Below, piece by piece: positions 16,462 to 25,478 of a stretch of DNA of 64,000 nucleotides. This stretch comes from Amycolatopsis sp. A133. Lineage in GTDB: Bacteria > Actinomycetota > Actinomycetes > Mycobacteriales > Pseudonocardiaceae. A program made the translations under genes and the position numbers. How positions within the stretch are numbered: position 1 is the first letter of the stretch; each line of letters opens with the position of its first letter. Under the pieces are notes generated by a model, which worked only from the letters and a program-made list of their open reading frames with translations, was not told the DNA's origin and did no database searches. The stretch spans positions 1 to 64,000 of the forward strand of contig NZ_JAVHJU010000034.1 of NCBI RefSeq assembly GCF_031082405.1. The letters are read 5' to 3'.

Positions 16462-19317
16462 CTAGCGCAGCCGCCACAGGTGGTCCGCGGTGCCGTTGTC
16501 GGGAAATTGCACCACCTGGGCACTGTCTGCCGTGGACATCCGGTCGACCCCGAGCACCTTTCCGGAGTTGCGGTTCACGACCCGGAACCAGCCGTCGCCG
16601 TCGTCGCGCAGGCGCCATTCTTGGTCCGGGGTGCCGTTGTCGGTGTACTGGACGGCGATCGCACTGTCTGCTGTGGACAATGAGGTCGATGCCGAGCACC
16701 TTGCCCGAGTGGGCGTTGCGGATCAGGAACCAGCCGGCCGTCGTCGGCTCGAAGGTCCACAGGTGGTCGTCGGTGCCGTTGTCGGTGAACTGGACCACCC
16801 GCGCGTTGTCGGCGGTGGACATCCGGTCGACCCCGAGCACCTTGCCCGAGTTACGGTTCTCGATCCGCACCCGTCCGTACGGAACGAGCAGCCACAGGTG
16901 GTCCGCGGTGCCGGTGTCGCCGAATTGGACGACCTGCGCGCTGTCCGCCGTCGACATCCCGTCGACGCCGAGGACCTTGCCGGAGTTGCGGTTCTTCACC
17001 CGCCACCAGCCGTCGCCGTTGTCGATCAGCTGCCACAAGTGGTCCGCGGTGCCGTTGTCGGCGAACTGGACCACGCGCGCGCTGTCGGCGGTGGACATCC
17101 GGTCCACGCCGAGGACTTTGCCCGAGTGGTGGTTGCGGATGCGGTACCAGCCGCCGCCGCCGGCCACGAGGTGCCAGAGGTGGTCGTCGGTGCCGGTGTC
17201 GCCGAACTGGACCACCGGTGCGCTGTCGGCGGTGGACATCCGGTCCACGCCGAGCACCTTGCCCGAGTTGCGGTTCTTGATCCGGAAGCCGGCCCCGCCG
17301 CCGCTCGGCTGCCACGGCTGCCCGTCCGGCGATGCCGTCGGGAACGACGTGATCCGCAGCCGCGCGGCGCCCATCGGGATCAGCGTCACCGTCTCGGCGG
17401 GTGCCTCGCTGCGAGCCGGGGACACCTGCAGCGGCATGACGACGTGCTGGTCGTCCGCCGTCCACTCGGCGATCTTGCGGGCGGTCGCGGTGATCTTCAC
17501 CGGCGCCGTGTCCGGCGTGAAGGGGTTCGCGGGCAGCGGGCCGCCGGCCGCGGAGAACGTCAACGCCGTGCCGGCGGTCAGGCCGTAGTTCCACGGCGTG
17601 GTCGCGTGCACCGCGTACTCGGGGAACTGTGCGCTACCGCCGAGACGTTCGTAGTTCTCGCCGATCTTCAGCGAGTACGTCAGCGGGCCGTGGTCGACCG
17701 ACACGGAATCGTGGTTCGCGGGCCACGTCCGCGTCGTCGTGCGCTGGGGCAGAGTCAGCGTGACGACGTCGCCGTCGGCCCAGGTGCGGTCGACCTTCAC
17801 GAACGCCGGTCCGGCCGGCGCCGCGACCGGCGCGCCCGCCACGACCAGCTGCGGCGCCGCGCACCAGGCGGGGATGCGCAGGTACAGCGGGAACGGCAGC
17901 CGTCGCGGTGCGCGGACGGTGAAGGTGATCTGCTCGGAGAACGGGTAGATGGTGTCTTCGGTGATGGTCACGGAGGTGCCGTCACCCACCTTCGCCGTGA
18001 CGCTGCTGGCCGCGTACATCGCCGCGGCGAGACCGTTGTCCGGAGTGGCGAGCCAGAGTTCTTCGGTGAAGTACGGCCAGCCCATGCCGTAGTTGTGCGG
18101 GCAGCACCGGTACTGGTCGACGCCGGGCAGGTAGGCCTGCATCGCGAAGCCGTTCTGGAACTGGCCTTCGCTCTTGGGCACGTTGTCGAGGTCGACGCTG
18201 TTGGCGCTGGTGATGTAGTGCACCGCCCGGCCGGCGGGGTCGAGCGCGGCGGGCAGGGAGTTGAAGGCCAGGTCTTCACAGCGGTCGGCCCACACCGGGT
18301 CGCCGGTCAGCCGGGTCAGCAGCTGGTGGCTGGCCATGAATTCGACGATCCCGCAGGTTTCGAAGCCCTGCCGCGGATCGCCGAACCCGGGCCGCGCGTT
18401 TTCGTCCCCGGCGAAGCCGCCGCCGGCGAACTGGCCGTACGCGGCCATGATCGTGTCGTAGCCGGAGTAGGTGGCCTGGGTGAGATCGGCCGACCCGGTT
18501 CGCATCGCGTACTGCGCCGGCTCGCGGAACCCTGGGCGACGTTGACGTTGTGCAGGCTCGGCAGGTTCCGGACCCAGTTCGCGCCGTAGGTGTGGATCTT
18601 GTCGGCCAGGTCGAGCAGGAAGGTGTCGCCGGTGCGGTTGAAGAGCCAGAAGACGCTGTCGAGGCCGTCGCCCCAGCGCACGGACACCCAGCTGGAGTCG
18701 AACGCGCTCCGGCCCTGGGCGTTCATGTACCGGAGGAACCGGGTCAGGAACGGGACGATCCGCGCGTCGCCGGTGTACTCCTGCCACGAGCGCAAGGCTT
18801 GCAGCAAAGGAAGGTAAGGCCAGAAGTCGGGGCCGTTGTTCAGGGCGGTGCGCAGTGCGGTGGGACCGAAGAAGCCGTCGGGCTGCTGAGTGGCGAGGAT
18901 GGCATCGATCCAGCGGCGCGCGGTGGCCAGCGCCGTCGCGTCGCCGGTCACCGCGGCGAGGTCGACGTAGCCGCGCAGCCAGTACGGGACCTCCTCCCAG
19001 CCGCCGCGCTCCGGGTGGACCCAGCCGCTGGTGGCGAAGTCGAGGAAGTGCGACGTTTCGGCGTAGTGCCCGCACAGGCCGTCGAGCTGCAGCCGCAGCT
19101 GCCCGTCGAGCCAGCCGCGGGCGGTGACGGCCCCGGGCGGGAGCTTGAGCAAGGCGGCGGGCTTGAGCGGTGCCGCATTGGGTGTGTACAGCCCGCCGGT
19201 GGTGGGCGCGAGCTTCCGGTACCGCGGCGCGGCGGCCGCGGCCGAGTCGGCGTTCGTGCCGGTGAGGAAGGTGGCGGCGACGGCTCCGGTGACGAACTGC
19301 CTGCGGTTCAGCGGCAC
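16462..19317 (-). pseudogene. Secreted GH127 beta-L-arabinofuranosidase-like enzyme with ricin-type repeats, two frameshifts
   Basis: If repaired, about 950 residues. The GTG start at 19317 follows GGAGGG and gives a twin-arginine signal (NRRQFVTGAVAATFL). The N-terminal (alpha/alpha)6 part (LLKLPPGAVTARGWLDGQL, WEEVPYWLRGY) matches the GH127/DUF1680 family; QYRCCPHNYG holds the family CC pair needed for metal and catalysis. A one-base loss near 18530-18532 shifts the frame after NVNVAQG and before FREPAQYAM. The C-terminus carries six repeats of about 42 residues (consensus NSGKVLGVDRMSTADSA then HLW), making two beta-trefoil carbohydrate-binding domains. An extra base at 16679-16680 breaks the fifth repeat. 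Each frame is otherwise well preserved, so decay is recent or the two indels are sequencing errors. Confidence 0.85.
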
Positions 19318-19339
19318 GGGATCAGCCCTCCGCTCGTCG

Positions 19340-19353
19340 TTACAACGTTGTAA
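19340..19353. promoter_or_regulatory. LacI-type operator before the GH127 gene
   Basis: Perfect 14-base palindrome TTACAACGTTGTAA with the central CG and AACGTT core of LacI-family sites. It lies 23-36 bases upstream of the GH127 start codon on the minus strand and about 155 bases before the divergent LacI gene, so it can repress the glycosidase and perhaps the regulator itself. Confidence 0.7.
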
Positions 19354-19507
19354 AACCAGTGATACCGCGCGGGTGGGACGTGGTAAATGTCCGGCGGCGA
19401 ATCTGGCGGGCTTCGTGTCCGGTTGTGTGCCGGAGACGCGGGCCGAACAGGCGTCGGTCGTGGACCACCCCTTAGGCTCGTCGTCGAGCGTGGAGGGAGG
19501 TGGCGGT

Positions 19508-20500
19508 ATGGCCAGGCGTCTGCCGCAGATCAAGCGTGTGACCATCGAGGACGTGGCCCGGGAAGCCGGCGTGGGGCGGCAGACGGTGTCGCGTGCCCTG
19601 CGCGACCTGCCGGAGATCGCCCCGGACACCCGCGAGCGCGTGCTGGCCGCCGCGACCCGGCTGGGCTACCGGCCGAGCGCGCTGGCGAAGGGCATGCGCA
19701 CCCAGCGCTCGGACGTCATCGCCCTGATCGTCTCGGACATCGCGAACCCGTTCTACCCGGCCGTGGCGCGCGGGGTGTACGACGCGGCGGAGGCGGCCGG
19801 CTGCAGCGTCGTGCTGTACAACACCGACGCCGACCCGGACCGGGAACGCGACGCCATCGAGGACGCGCTGGCCCGCTCCGCGCGCGGAGTCGTCGGCTTC
19901 TTCTACGGCACCCCCGACGACGTCCTCGCCGACTACGCGCGCTCGGTGCCGCTGGTCGTCGCCGACCGGGAGCTGCCATCGGACGTCGCGGCCTCGGTGA
20001 GCAACGACTTCGCGTCCGGCACCGCGGCCGCAGTGGAGCTTCTCGCCCGCCGGCCGGACCCCTGCCTCGGCATGCTGGACAGTTCGGTCGGCGTCGCGGT
20101 CGACGAGCGGCGCCTGGCGTTCGTCACCGCGTGCGCGGCCCACGGCTTCGGCGACGTCTCGGCGCGGATCGTCCAGGGACCGCCGACCATCCCGGGCGGC
20201 ACGGAAGCGACCCGCCGGCTGCTGTCGGCGTGGCCGGAGGTCAACGGGATCTTCGCGTTCAACGACCTGATGGGCATCGGGGCGGTGCAGGCGGTGCTGG
20301 CCCGCGGGGGAGCGGTGCCGCGGGACTGCGCGGTGGTCGGCTTCGACGACCTGGAGATGTCCACCTACGTGCACCCGGCCCTGACCACGGTCCGGATCGA
20401 CAAGTACGAACACGGACGGGCCCTGATCGGCGCGTTGCTGTCCGACGCCGCCGAGAGCACCTTGCTCCCGGTCTCCCTCATCGGCCGCGCCACCACCTGA
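19508..20500 (+). CDS. LacI-family transcriptional regulator
   Basis: 330 residues. N-terminal HTH with hinge (VTIEDVAREAGVGRQTVSRALRDLP, residues 11-35; hinge helix YRPSALAKGMR) and a periplasmic-binding-protein-like sensor domain from about 66 (VIALIVSDIANPFYP, VVGFDDLEMSTYVHPALTTV). ATG at 19508 chosen with GGAGG-rich sequence (GGAGGGAGGTGG) just upstream; the frame is open further upstream without signals. It sits between two glycosidase genes, each with a LacI-type palindrome in its promoter, and upstream of a sugar ABC transporter on the same strand, so it very likely controls this local sugar regulon. The effector is probably an arabinose- or galactose-containing sugar, judged only from the enzymes. 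Confidence 0.93.
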   Translation: MARRLPQIKRVTIEDVAREAGVGRQTVSRALRDLPEIAPDTRERVLAAATRLGYRPSALAKGMRTQRSDVIALIVSDIANPFYPAVARGVYDAAEAAGCSVVLYNTDADPDRERDAIEDALARSARGVVGFFYGTPDDVLADYARSVPLVVADRELPSDVAASVSNDFASGTAAAVELLARRPDPCLGMLDSSVGVAVDERRLAFVTACAAHGFGDVSARIVQGPPTIPGGTEATRRLLSAWPEVNGIFAFNDLMGIGAVQAVLARGGAVPRDCAVVGFDDLEMSTYVHPALTTVRIDKYEHGRALIGALLSDAAESTLLPVSLIGRATT

Positions 20501-20522
20501 TTCGAAACCGTCGAAGGGCCTC

Positions 20523-20552
20523 TTGACGACGTCCGACGGCGGTGCGCATACT
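20523..20552 (+). promoter_or_regulatory. Putative promoter of the GH35/ABC transporter unit
   Basis: TTGACG (20523-20528) and CATACT (20547-20552) are separated by 18 bases, close to a vegetative sigma-factor pattern. The LacI-type palindrome starts 16 bases after the -10-like element, a natural roadblock position. Confidence 0.4.
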
Positions 20553-20567
20553 GCCCGGGAACACTCC

Positions 20568-20581
20568 CGGGAACGTTCCCG
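20568..20581. promoter_or_regulatory. LacI-type operator before the GH35/ABC transporter unit
   Basis: Perfect 14-base palindrome CGGGAACGTTCCCG with central CG, 16 bases upstream of the GTG start of the broken GH35 gene. A partial copy of its left half (CCCGGGAAC) stands 12 bases before it as a direct repeat. It shares AACGTT with the operator at 19340-19353 but has different flanks. Confidence 0.65.
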
Positions 20582-20596
20582 ACAAGGAGACAGCCG

Positions 20597-21433
20597 GTGG
20601 ACAGAGCCGTATCGGGGGAGGAGCGCCCGTTGGGGAACACCCGGCCCGAGCGGGTCCTGTCGGGGAGCGTCAACTACTTCCGGATCGTGCCGCAGCAGTG
20701 GCGGGTCCGGCTGCGCTGGGCGCGGTGGATGGGCTTGGACACCGTCGAGACGTACGTGCCGTGGAACCCGCACGAGCCGAAGCCGGGCGAATTCGGCTTC
20801 GACGGCGGTCTCGACGTCGTGCGGTTCCTCGAGACGGCCCAGGGCGAGGGACTGCGCGTCATCCTGCGGCCGGGGCCCTACGTGTGCGCCGAGCTGGACT
20901 TCGGCGGGCTGCCGGCGTGGCTGCTGGGACAGGACGAGGTGAAGCTGCGCACGAGCGATCCGGCCTACCTCGCCCGGGTGAAGACCTGGTGGGACGAGTT
21001 GCTGCCCCGCGTGCGGCCGCTGCAGGTCTGCGCCGGTGACCGCGACGACCATGACGCTGCGAGTGCCGAGACCCCATTGCCGGGTGGTGCTCCTGGTGGA
21101 GAACCTCGGCCGGATCAACTACGCCCCCGAACTCGCCGACCGCAAGGGCATCCTGGGCGACATCCGGGCGAGGCCGACGGCCCGCTGCTGGCCCACGGAA
21201 CCTTCACGGTGGACGCGGTCGGCGACGCCTTCGTCGGGCTGCCCGGTTTCGCCAAGGGCGTCGTCTGGGTCAACGGCTTCAACCTCGGACGCTACTGGGA
21301 CCGCGGTCCACAACAGACGCTCTATCTCCCCGGGCCCGTGCTGAAACAAGGCGTCAACGACTTGCACGTCCTCGAATTGCACCACGTGCTCGATCCCGAA
21401 GCCCGGTTCACCGGCACACCGGTTCTCGGCTAG
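20597..21433 (+). pseudogene. GH35 beta-galactosidase remnant with internal deletion
   Basis: The first 140 residues are the start of a GH35 barrel (SGSVNYFRIVPQQWRVRLRW, ETYVPWNPHEPKPGEF, RPGPYVCAELDFGGLPAWLL, WWDELLPRVRPLQ). The last 90 residues are the C-terminal jelly roll (FVGLPGFAKGVVWVNGFNLG, RYWDRGPQQTLYLPGP). About 300 residues between them, including both catalytic glutamates, are gone, and the short stretch 21086-21165 that encodes VENLGRINYAPELADRKGI is in another frame. The GTG start with AAGGAG is intact. GH35 enzymes of this group are near 580 residues. This is a dead gene whose promoter and operator may still drive the transporter downstream. Confidence 0.85.
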
Positions 21434-21465
21434 GGCAGCTCGTACCCTCAGGAAGGACAGACGCA

Positions 21466-22818
21466 ATGATGCGTACTTCTCACACCCCGGCGCGACTCCG
21501 GCGCCTGGCTGCCCTCGCAGCGGCTGCCGGGCTCGCGCTGACGGCCGCTGCGTGCGGCAGCAGCGACCCCGCTCAGCCACCGGCCGCGGCGTGCGCGCCG
21601 GCGGGTGGCAAGGTCGAGCTCTCGTTCTGGTCGTGGCTGCCGGGTATCGACCAGGCCGTCGCCGCCTGGAACCAAGGGCACCCCGAAATCCACGTCACCG
21701 TCGAGCAGACTCCGCAGGGCAACCAGGGCACCTACAGCAAGATGTTCACCGCCCTGAAGGCCGGGCAAGCGCCGGACCTCGGGCAGGTCGAGTTCGACTC
21801 GCTGCCCGGTTTCCGCGTGCAACAGGGCCTGCGTGACATCTCCGGCTGCCCCGGCGTCGCGGACGCCAAATCGAAGTTCGTGGACTGGACGTGGGCGCAG
21901 GCCTCGGTGGGCGGCGACGGCGTGTTCGCGATCCCGCAGGACACCGGCCCGATGGGCCTGTTCTACCGCAAGGACCTGTTCGAGAAGTACCACGTGCCGG
22001 TGCCGGCGACCTGGGACGAGTACGCCCAGGCCGCCAAGACCCTGCACGCCGCGGACCCCGGCCTGACGATCACGCACTTCCCGCAGAAGGACGTCAACTG
22101 GTTCGCCGGCCTGGTCTGGCAGGCGGGTGGGCACTGGTTCACCCAGGACGGTCAGCAGTGGAAGGTGAACCTGGCCGACCCCGCGTCCACCAAGGTCGCG
22201 GACTACTGGCAGAACCTGGTGTCGCAGGGCCTGGTTTCGAATTACCAGGGCTTCTCGGAATCCTGGAACAAGGCGCTGGACTCCGGCCAGATCGCCACCT
22301 GGACCGGGGCCGTCTGGGGCGTCGGCACGATCGCGAAGGCCGCGCCCTCGACCGCCGGCAAGTGGGCCGTCGCGCCGCTGCCGCAGTGGACCGCGGGCGA
22401 GCAGCGTTCCGGCAACTGGGGTGGCTCGACCACCGCGGTGTTCGCCGGGACCAAGCACCCGGCCGAGGCGGCGCAGTTCGCCCTGTGGCTCAACACCGAC
22501 CCCAGGGCACTGGCCATCCTGCAGGCCGAGGGCGGCATCTACCCGGCGACCACCGAAGCCCAGGCCGGCGCGAAGGCCTCTCCGGCGAACACCGCGTTCT
22601 TCGGCGGGCAGGACGTCGACGCGGTGTTCCGCGACGCGGGCAAGGGCGTCAGCCAGGACTTCACCTGGGGACCGTCGATGGAACAGACCTACGCCCACGT
22701 CCGCGACGGCTTCGGCGCCGCGCTCGCCGGCAACGGCACCCTCGGCAAGGCCCTCGCCGACGCCAACGCCGCGACGATCACCGACCTGCAACGCCAGTCC
22801 ATCCCCGTGGCGAAATAG
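21466..22818 (+). CDS. Sugar ABC transporter substrate-binding lipoprotein
   Basis: 450 residues. Lipoprotein signal with lipobox LTAAAC, C30 being the lipidated residue, followed by a short linker. Family 1 extracellular solute-binding fold: VELSFWSWLPGIDQAVAAWN, KMFTALKAGQAPDLGQVEF, FAIPQDTGPMGLFYRKDLFEKY, PVPATWDEYAQAAKTL. It captures an oligosaccharide outside the membrane for the two permeases that follow. Nine bases separate its stop from the first permease. No ATPase gene is in the cluster, so a shared MsiK-type ATPase encoded elsewhere is expected, as in most actinobacterial sugar importers. Regulation likely by the LacI upstream. Confidence 0.95.
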   Translation: MMRTSHTPARLRRLAALAAAAGLALTAAACGSSDPAQPPAAACAPAGGKVELSFWSWLPGIDQAVAAWNQGHPEIHVTVEQTPQGNQGTYSKMFTALKAGQAPDLGQVEFDSLPGFRVQQGLRDISGCPGVADAKSKFVDWTWAQASVGGDGVFAIPQDTGPMGLFYRKDLFEKYHVPVPATWDEYAQAAKTLHAADPGLTITHFPQKDVNWFAGLVWQAGGHWFTQDGQQWKVNLADPASTKVADYWQNLVSQGLVSNYQGFSESWNKALDSGQIATWTGAVWGVGTIAKAAPSTAGKWAVAPLPQWTAGEQRSGNWGGSTTAVFAGTKHPAEAAQFALWLNTDPRALAILQAEGGIYPATTEAQAGAKASPANTAFFGGQDVDAVFRDAGKGVSQDFTWGPSMEQTYAHVRDGFGAALAGNGTLGKALADANAATITDLQRQSIPVAK

Positions 22819-22826
22819 GGACGACG

Positions 22827-23756
22827 ATGATCGCCACAGCGTCCCAGACCGTCGCCGGCGCGCCACCGGACACCGCGGTGGCGAGCAGCAGCGCCCGCGC
22901 CGCCTGGCTGCTGCTCGCCCCGTTCCTCATCGGGTTCGCCGTGTTCTACGTGGCGCCCATCGTCGTGGCGGTCGTGAAGAGCTTCACCACGGTCACCCGC
23001 ACCTCGACCTACGGTCGCCCCACCGAGGTGTTCGCCGGATTCGGCAACTACACCGCGGCCCTCGGTGACGACGGGTTCACCGGCTCGCTCGGACGGGTCT
23101 TGCTGTTCGGCGCGATCCAGATCCCGGTCATGCTGGGCCTCGCCCTGGTGCTCGCGCTCGCGCTGGACTCCGCGAAGGTGCGGTTACGACGCTTCTTCCG
23201 GCTCGCGTTCTTCCTGCCGTACGCGGTCCCCGGGGTGATCGCCGCGGTGATGTGGGGCTTCTTCTACGCCCCGAACCTGTCCCCGATCAACCAGCTGCTG
23301 GACCCGCTCGGCATCCAGCCGGACCTGTTGTCCGGCAACGTGATCCTGTACTCGATCGCGAACATCGTCACCTGGACGTTCACCGGCTACAACATGCTGA
23401 TCCTCTACTCGTCGCTGCAGGCGATCCCGCCGCAGCTCTACGAGGCCGCCCGACTCGACGGCGCGTCGGGCTGGGCGATCGCGTGGCGCATCAAGGTGCC
23501 GATCATCGCGCCGTCGCTGGTGCTGACCGGGGTGTTCTCCATCATCGGCACGTTCCAGCTGTTCACCGAACCCCAGGTCATGGCCGGGGTCTCGAGCGCT
23601 GTCTCGTCGTCCTACACGCCGTCGATGGCCGCCTACGCCCAGATTTCCGCCCAGAACCACGGTCTCGGCGCGGCGATGAGCGTGCTCGTCACCCTGGTGA
23701 TCGCCGTGCTTTCCCTCCTGTTCTTCCGCATCACCCGAGCGAGGGCGGCCCTGTGA
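22827..23756 (+). CDS. Sugar ABC transporter permease (MalF/UgpA type)
   Basis: 309 residues, six membrane helices. After a 25-residue hydrophilic start comes AAWLLLAPFLIGFAVFYVAP, typical of the first helix of this family. The cytoplasmic EAA loop is in LYEAARLDGASGWAIAWRIKVPIIAP, the contact point for the ATPase. Start ATG at 22827 follows the binding-protein stop by eight bases. Its stop overlaps the GTG of the second permease (GTGA at 23753-23756), so the pair is made together. Confidence 0.95.
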   Translation: MIATASQTVAGAPPDTAVASSSARAAWLLLAPFLIGFAVFYVAPIVVAVVKSFTTVTRTSTYGRPTEVFAGFGNYTAALGDDGFTGSLGRVLLFGAIQIPVMLGLALVLALALDSAKVRLRRFFRLAFFLPYAVPGVIAAVMWGFFYAPNLSPINQLLDPLGIQPDLLSGNVILYSIANIVTWTFTGYNMLILYSSLQAIPPQLYEAARLDGASGWAIAWRIKVPIIAPSLVLTGVFSIIGTFQLFTEPQVMAGVSSAVSSSYTPSMAAYAQISAQNHGLGAAMSVLVTLVIAVLSLLFFRITRARAAL

Positions 23757-24613
23757 CCGGACAAGCGGGTACCCGGCGAGTTCCCGGTTCCTCGATCGTG
23801 GTGACCACGGCGATGTTCGTCGCCGCGGTGTACTTCCTGCTGCCGGTGTTCTGGCTGGTGATATCGGCCACGAAGTCCGCCTCGGACCTTTCGGCCACCT
23901 TCGGTTTGTGGTTCTCCGACTTCCAGCTCGGCCGCAACCTGCACGACACCGTGACGTTCGGGGACGGCCTCTACCTGCGGTGGCTGGCCAACAGCGCGCT
24001 GTACTCGGTGGTGGGTGCGGCGGCGGCCACGCTGTTGTCGGCGATGGCGGGCTACGCCTTGGCGAAGTTCAGCTTCCGCGGGCGGTCGTTCACGTTCTCC
24101 GCGATCCTCGCCGGGGTGCTGGTCCCGCCGACCGCGCTCGCCGTCCCGCTGTTTCTCATGCTGGCCGGAGCCGGGATGACGAACACGGTGTGGTCGGTGC
24201 TGCTGCCCAGCACGATCAGCCCGTTCGGGGTCTACCTGGCCCGGGTGTACGCCGCAGCATCGGTCCCGGACGAGCTGCTCGAAGCCGGCCGCATCGACGG
24301 CGCCGGCGACGTGCGCATGTTCTACACCGTCAGCCTGCGCCTGATGGCCCCGGCGCTGATCACGATCTTCCTGTTCCAGTTCGTCGCGATCTGGAACAAC
24401 TTCCTGCTCCCGCTGGTGATGCTGACCGGCGACCGCCTCTACCCGGTGACCCTCGGGCTCTACACCCTCAACACCCAGATCACCCGCGACCCCGACCTGA
24501 AGGCCATCGTGGTCACCGGCTCCCTGCTGTCGATCATCCCGTTGATCCTGGCGTTCCTGGCGCTGCAGCGGTTCTGGCGCACCGGCCTTGCAGCGGGCGC
24601 GGTCAAGGACTAG
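23753..24613 (+). CDS. Sugar ABC transporter permease (MalG/UgpE type)
   Basis: 286 residues, six membrane helices. First helix IVVTTAMFVAAVYFLLPVFW; the EAA motif is ELLEAGRIDGAGDVRMFYTVSLRLMAP; the end FLALQRFWRTGLAAGAVKD is typical of MalG-like permeases. GTG start inside the stop of the partner permease. It completes the import channel. The operon ends here; a small hairpin GCCACA/TGTGGC (24667-24683) without a U-run follows and might be a weak terminator. Confidence 0.95.
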   Translation: MTGQAGTRRVPGSSIVVTTAMFVAAVYFLLPVFWLVISATKSASDLSATFGLWFSDFQLGRNLHDTVTFGDGLYLRWLANSALYSVVGAAAATLLSAMAGYALAKFSFRGRSFTFSAILAGVLVPPTALAVPLFLMLAGAGMTNTVWSVLLPSTISPFGVYLARVYAAASVPDELLEAGRIDGAGDVRMFYTVSLRLMAPALITIFLFQFVAIWNNFLLPLVMLTGDRLYPVTLGLYTLNTQITRDPDLKAIVVTGSLLSIIPLILAFLALQRFWRTGLAAGAVKD

Positions 24614-24733
24614 GGGGCGGTCTGCGCAGCGGTGCGAGCGAGGCCGTAACTGGGCAGTGAGTCACCGCCACAAAGGCTGTGGCCGCGCGGGTGCGAGACT
24701 GGGCGACGACTTGACGACGTGAAGGAGCTCGCG

Positions 24734-25471
24734 GTGGTCTCTGATGCCCTTGAACGACCGGACCCGGCGTCAAGCGGGCCGGGGCAGCCGGTCCTCGTGC
24801 TGCTGGACAAGGCCATCGGCATGCAGACACCGCTGGTGCGCAAGAACATCGCCCGGGCCCGTCAGCGCAACCCGGAGGCGACACCGGCGGAGGTCGTGCG
24901 GACCCTGGAGCGGATGTACGTCAGTGCCCTGGCGGGCACCGGGGCCGCGGTCGGGGCCACCGCGGCCGCACCCGCTGTCGGCACCGGGGTCGCACTGGCG
25001 TTGTCGGCGGGTGAGGCCTTCTCTTCGCTCGAGCTCAGCGCTCTGTTCGTGCTCTCGGTCGCCGAGGTCCACGGCGTTCGGCTGGACGAGATCGAACGCC
25101 GCCGGACGCTGGTCATGGGGATCCTGCTCGGCCAGTCGGGTTCCACGACCATAACCGGTAAGGTCGCCGAGCGCACCGGTCAGCACTGGGCCCGCCAGCT
25201 CGTCGGCAAGGTGCCCACGGCGACGCTGCGCCAGATCAACAGCGTCCTGGGCAAGAACTTCATCACCAAGTACGGCACCAAGCAGGGCATCATCGTGCTC
25301 GGCCGGGTGGTTCCGTTCGGCATCGGCGCGGTGATCGGCGGTGGCGCCAACGCCACCGTCGCCGCCCTGGCGGTCCGAGCCGCCCGACGCGCGTTCGGCC
25401 CGGCGCCACAGTCATGGCCCGAGACAGCGCTGGATTCCGCGCCTCCCGTCTCAGGGCCCTCGGATCGGTGA
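24734..25471 (+). CDS. EcsC-like membrane-associated protein of unknown role
   Basis: 245 residues. GTG at 24734 chosen because AAGGAG lies six bases before it. The central part has two glycine/alanine-rich hydrophobic segments (GTGAAVGATAAAPAVGTGVALAL and, near the C-terminus, IIVLGRVVPFGIGAVIGGGANATVAALAV) that may insert in membranes, with LSALFVLSVAEVHGV between. The layout is like actinobacterial proteins often labelled EcsC-family; that label is uncertain and the function is unknown. Single gene, ending seven bases from the convergent reductase gene. Confidence 0.7.
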   Translation: MVSDALERPDPASSGPGQPVLVLLDKAIGMQTPLVRKNIARARQRNPEATPAEVVRTLERMYVSALAGTGAAVGATAAAPAVGTGVALALSAGEAFSSLELSALFVLSVAEVHGVRLDEIERRRTLVMGILLGQSGSTTITGKVAERTGQHWARQLVGKVPTATLRQINSVLGKNFITKYGTKQGIIVLGRVVPFGIGAVIGGGANATVAALAVRAARRAFGPAPQSWPETALDSAPPVSGPSDR

Positions 25472-25478
25472 GCGCTGG

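Noticed and set aside
16490-18589. Long plus-strand open frame opposite the GH127 gene
   Set aside because: Repetitive translation only mirrors the ricin repeats in antisense; no start signal, and the minus-strand frames match a known family.
24667-24683. Terminator after the sugar ABC transporter
   Set aside because: Only a six-base stem with a five-base loop and no U-run; too weak to list as a feature, mentioned with the permease.
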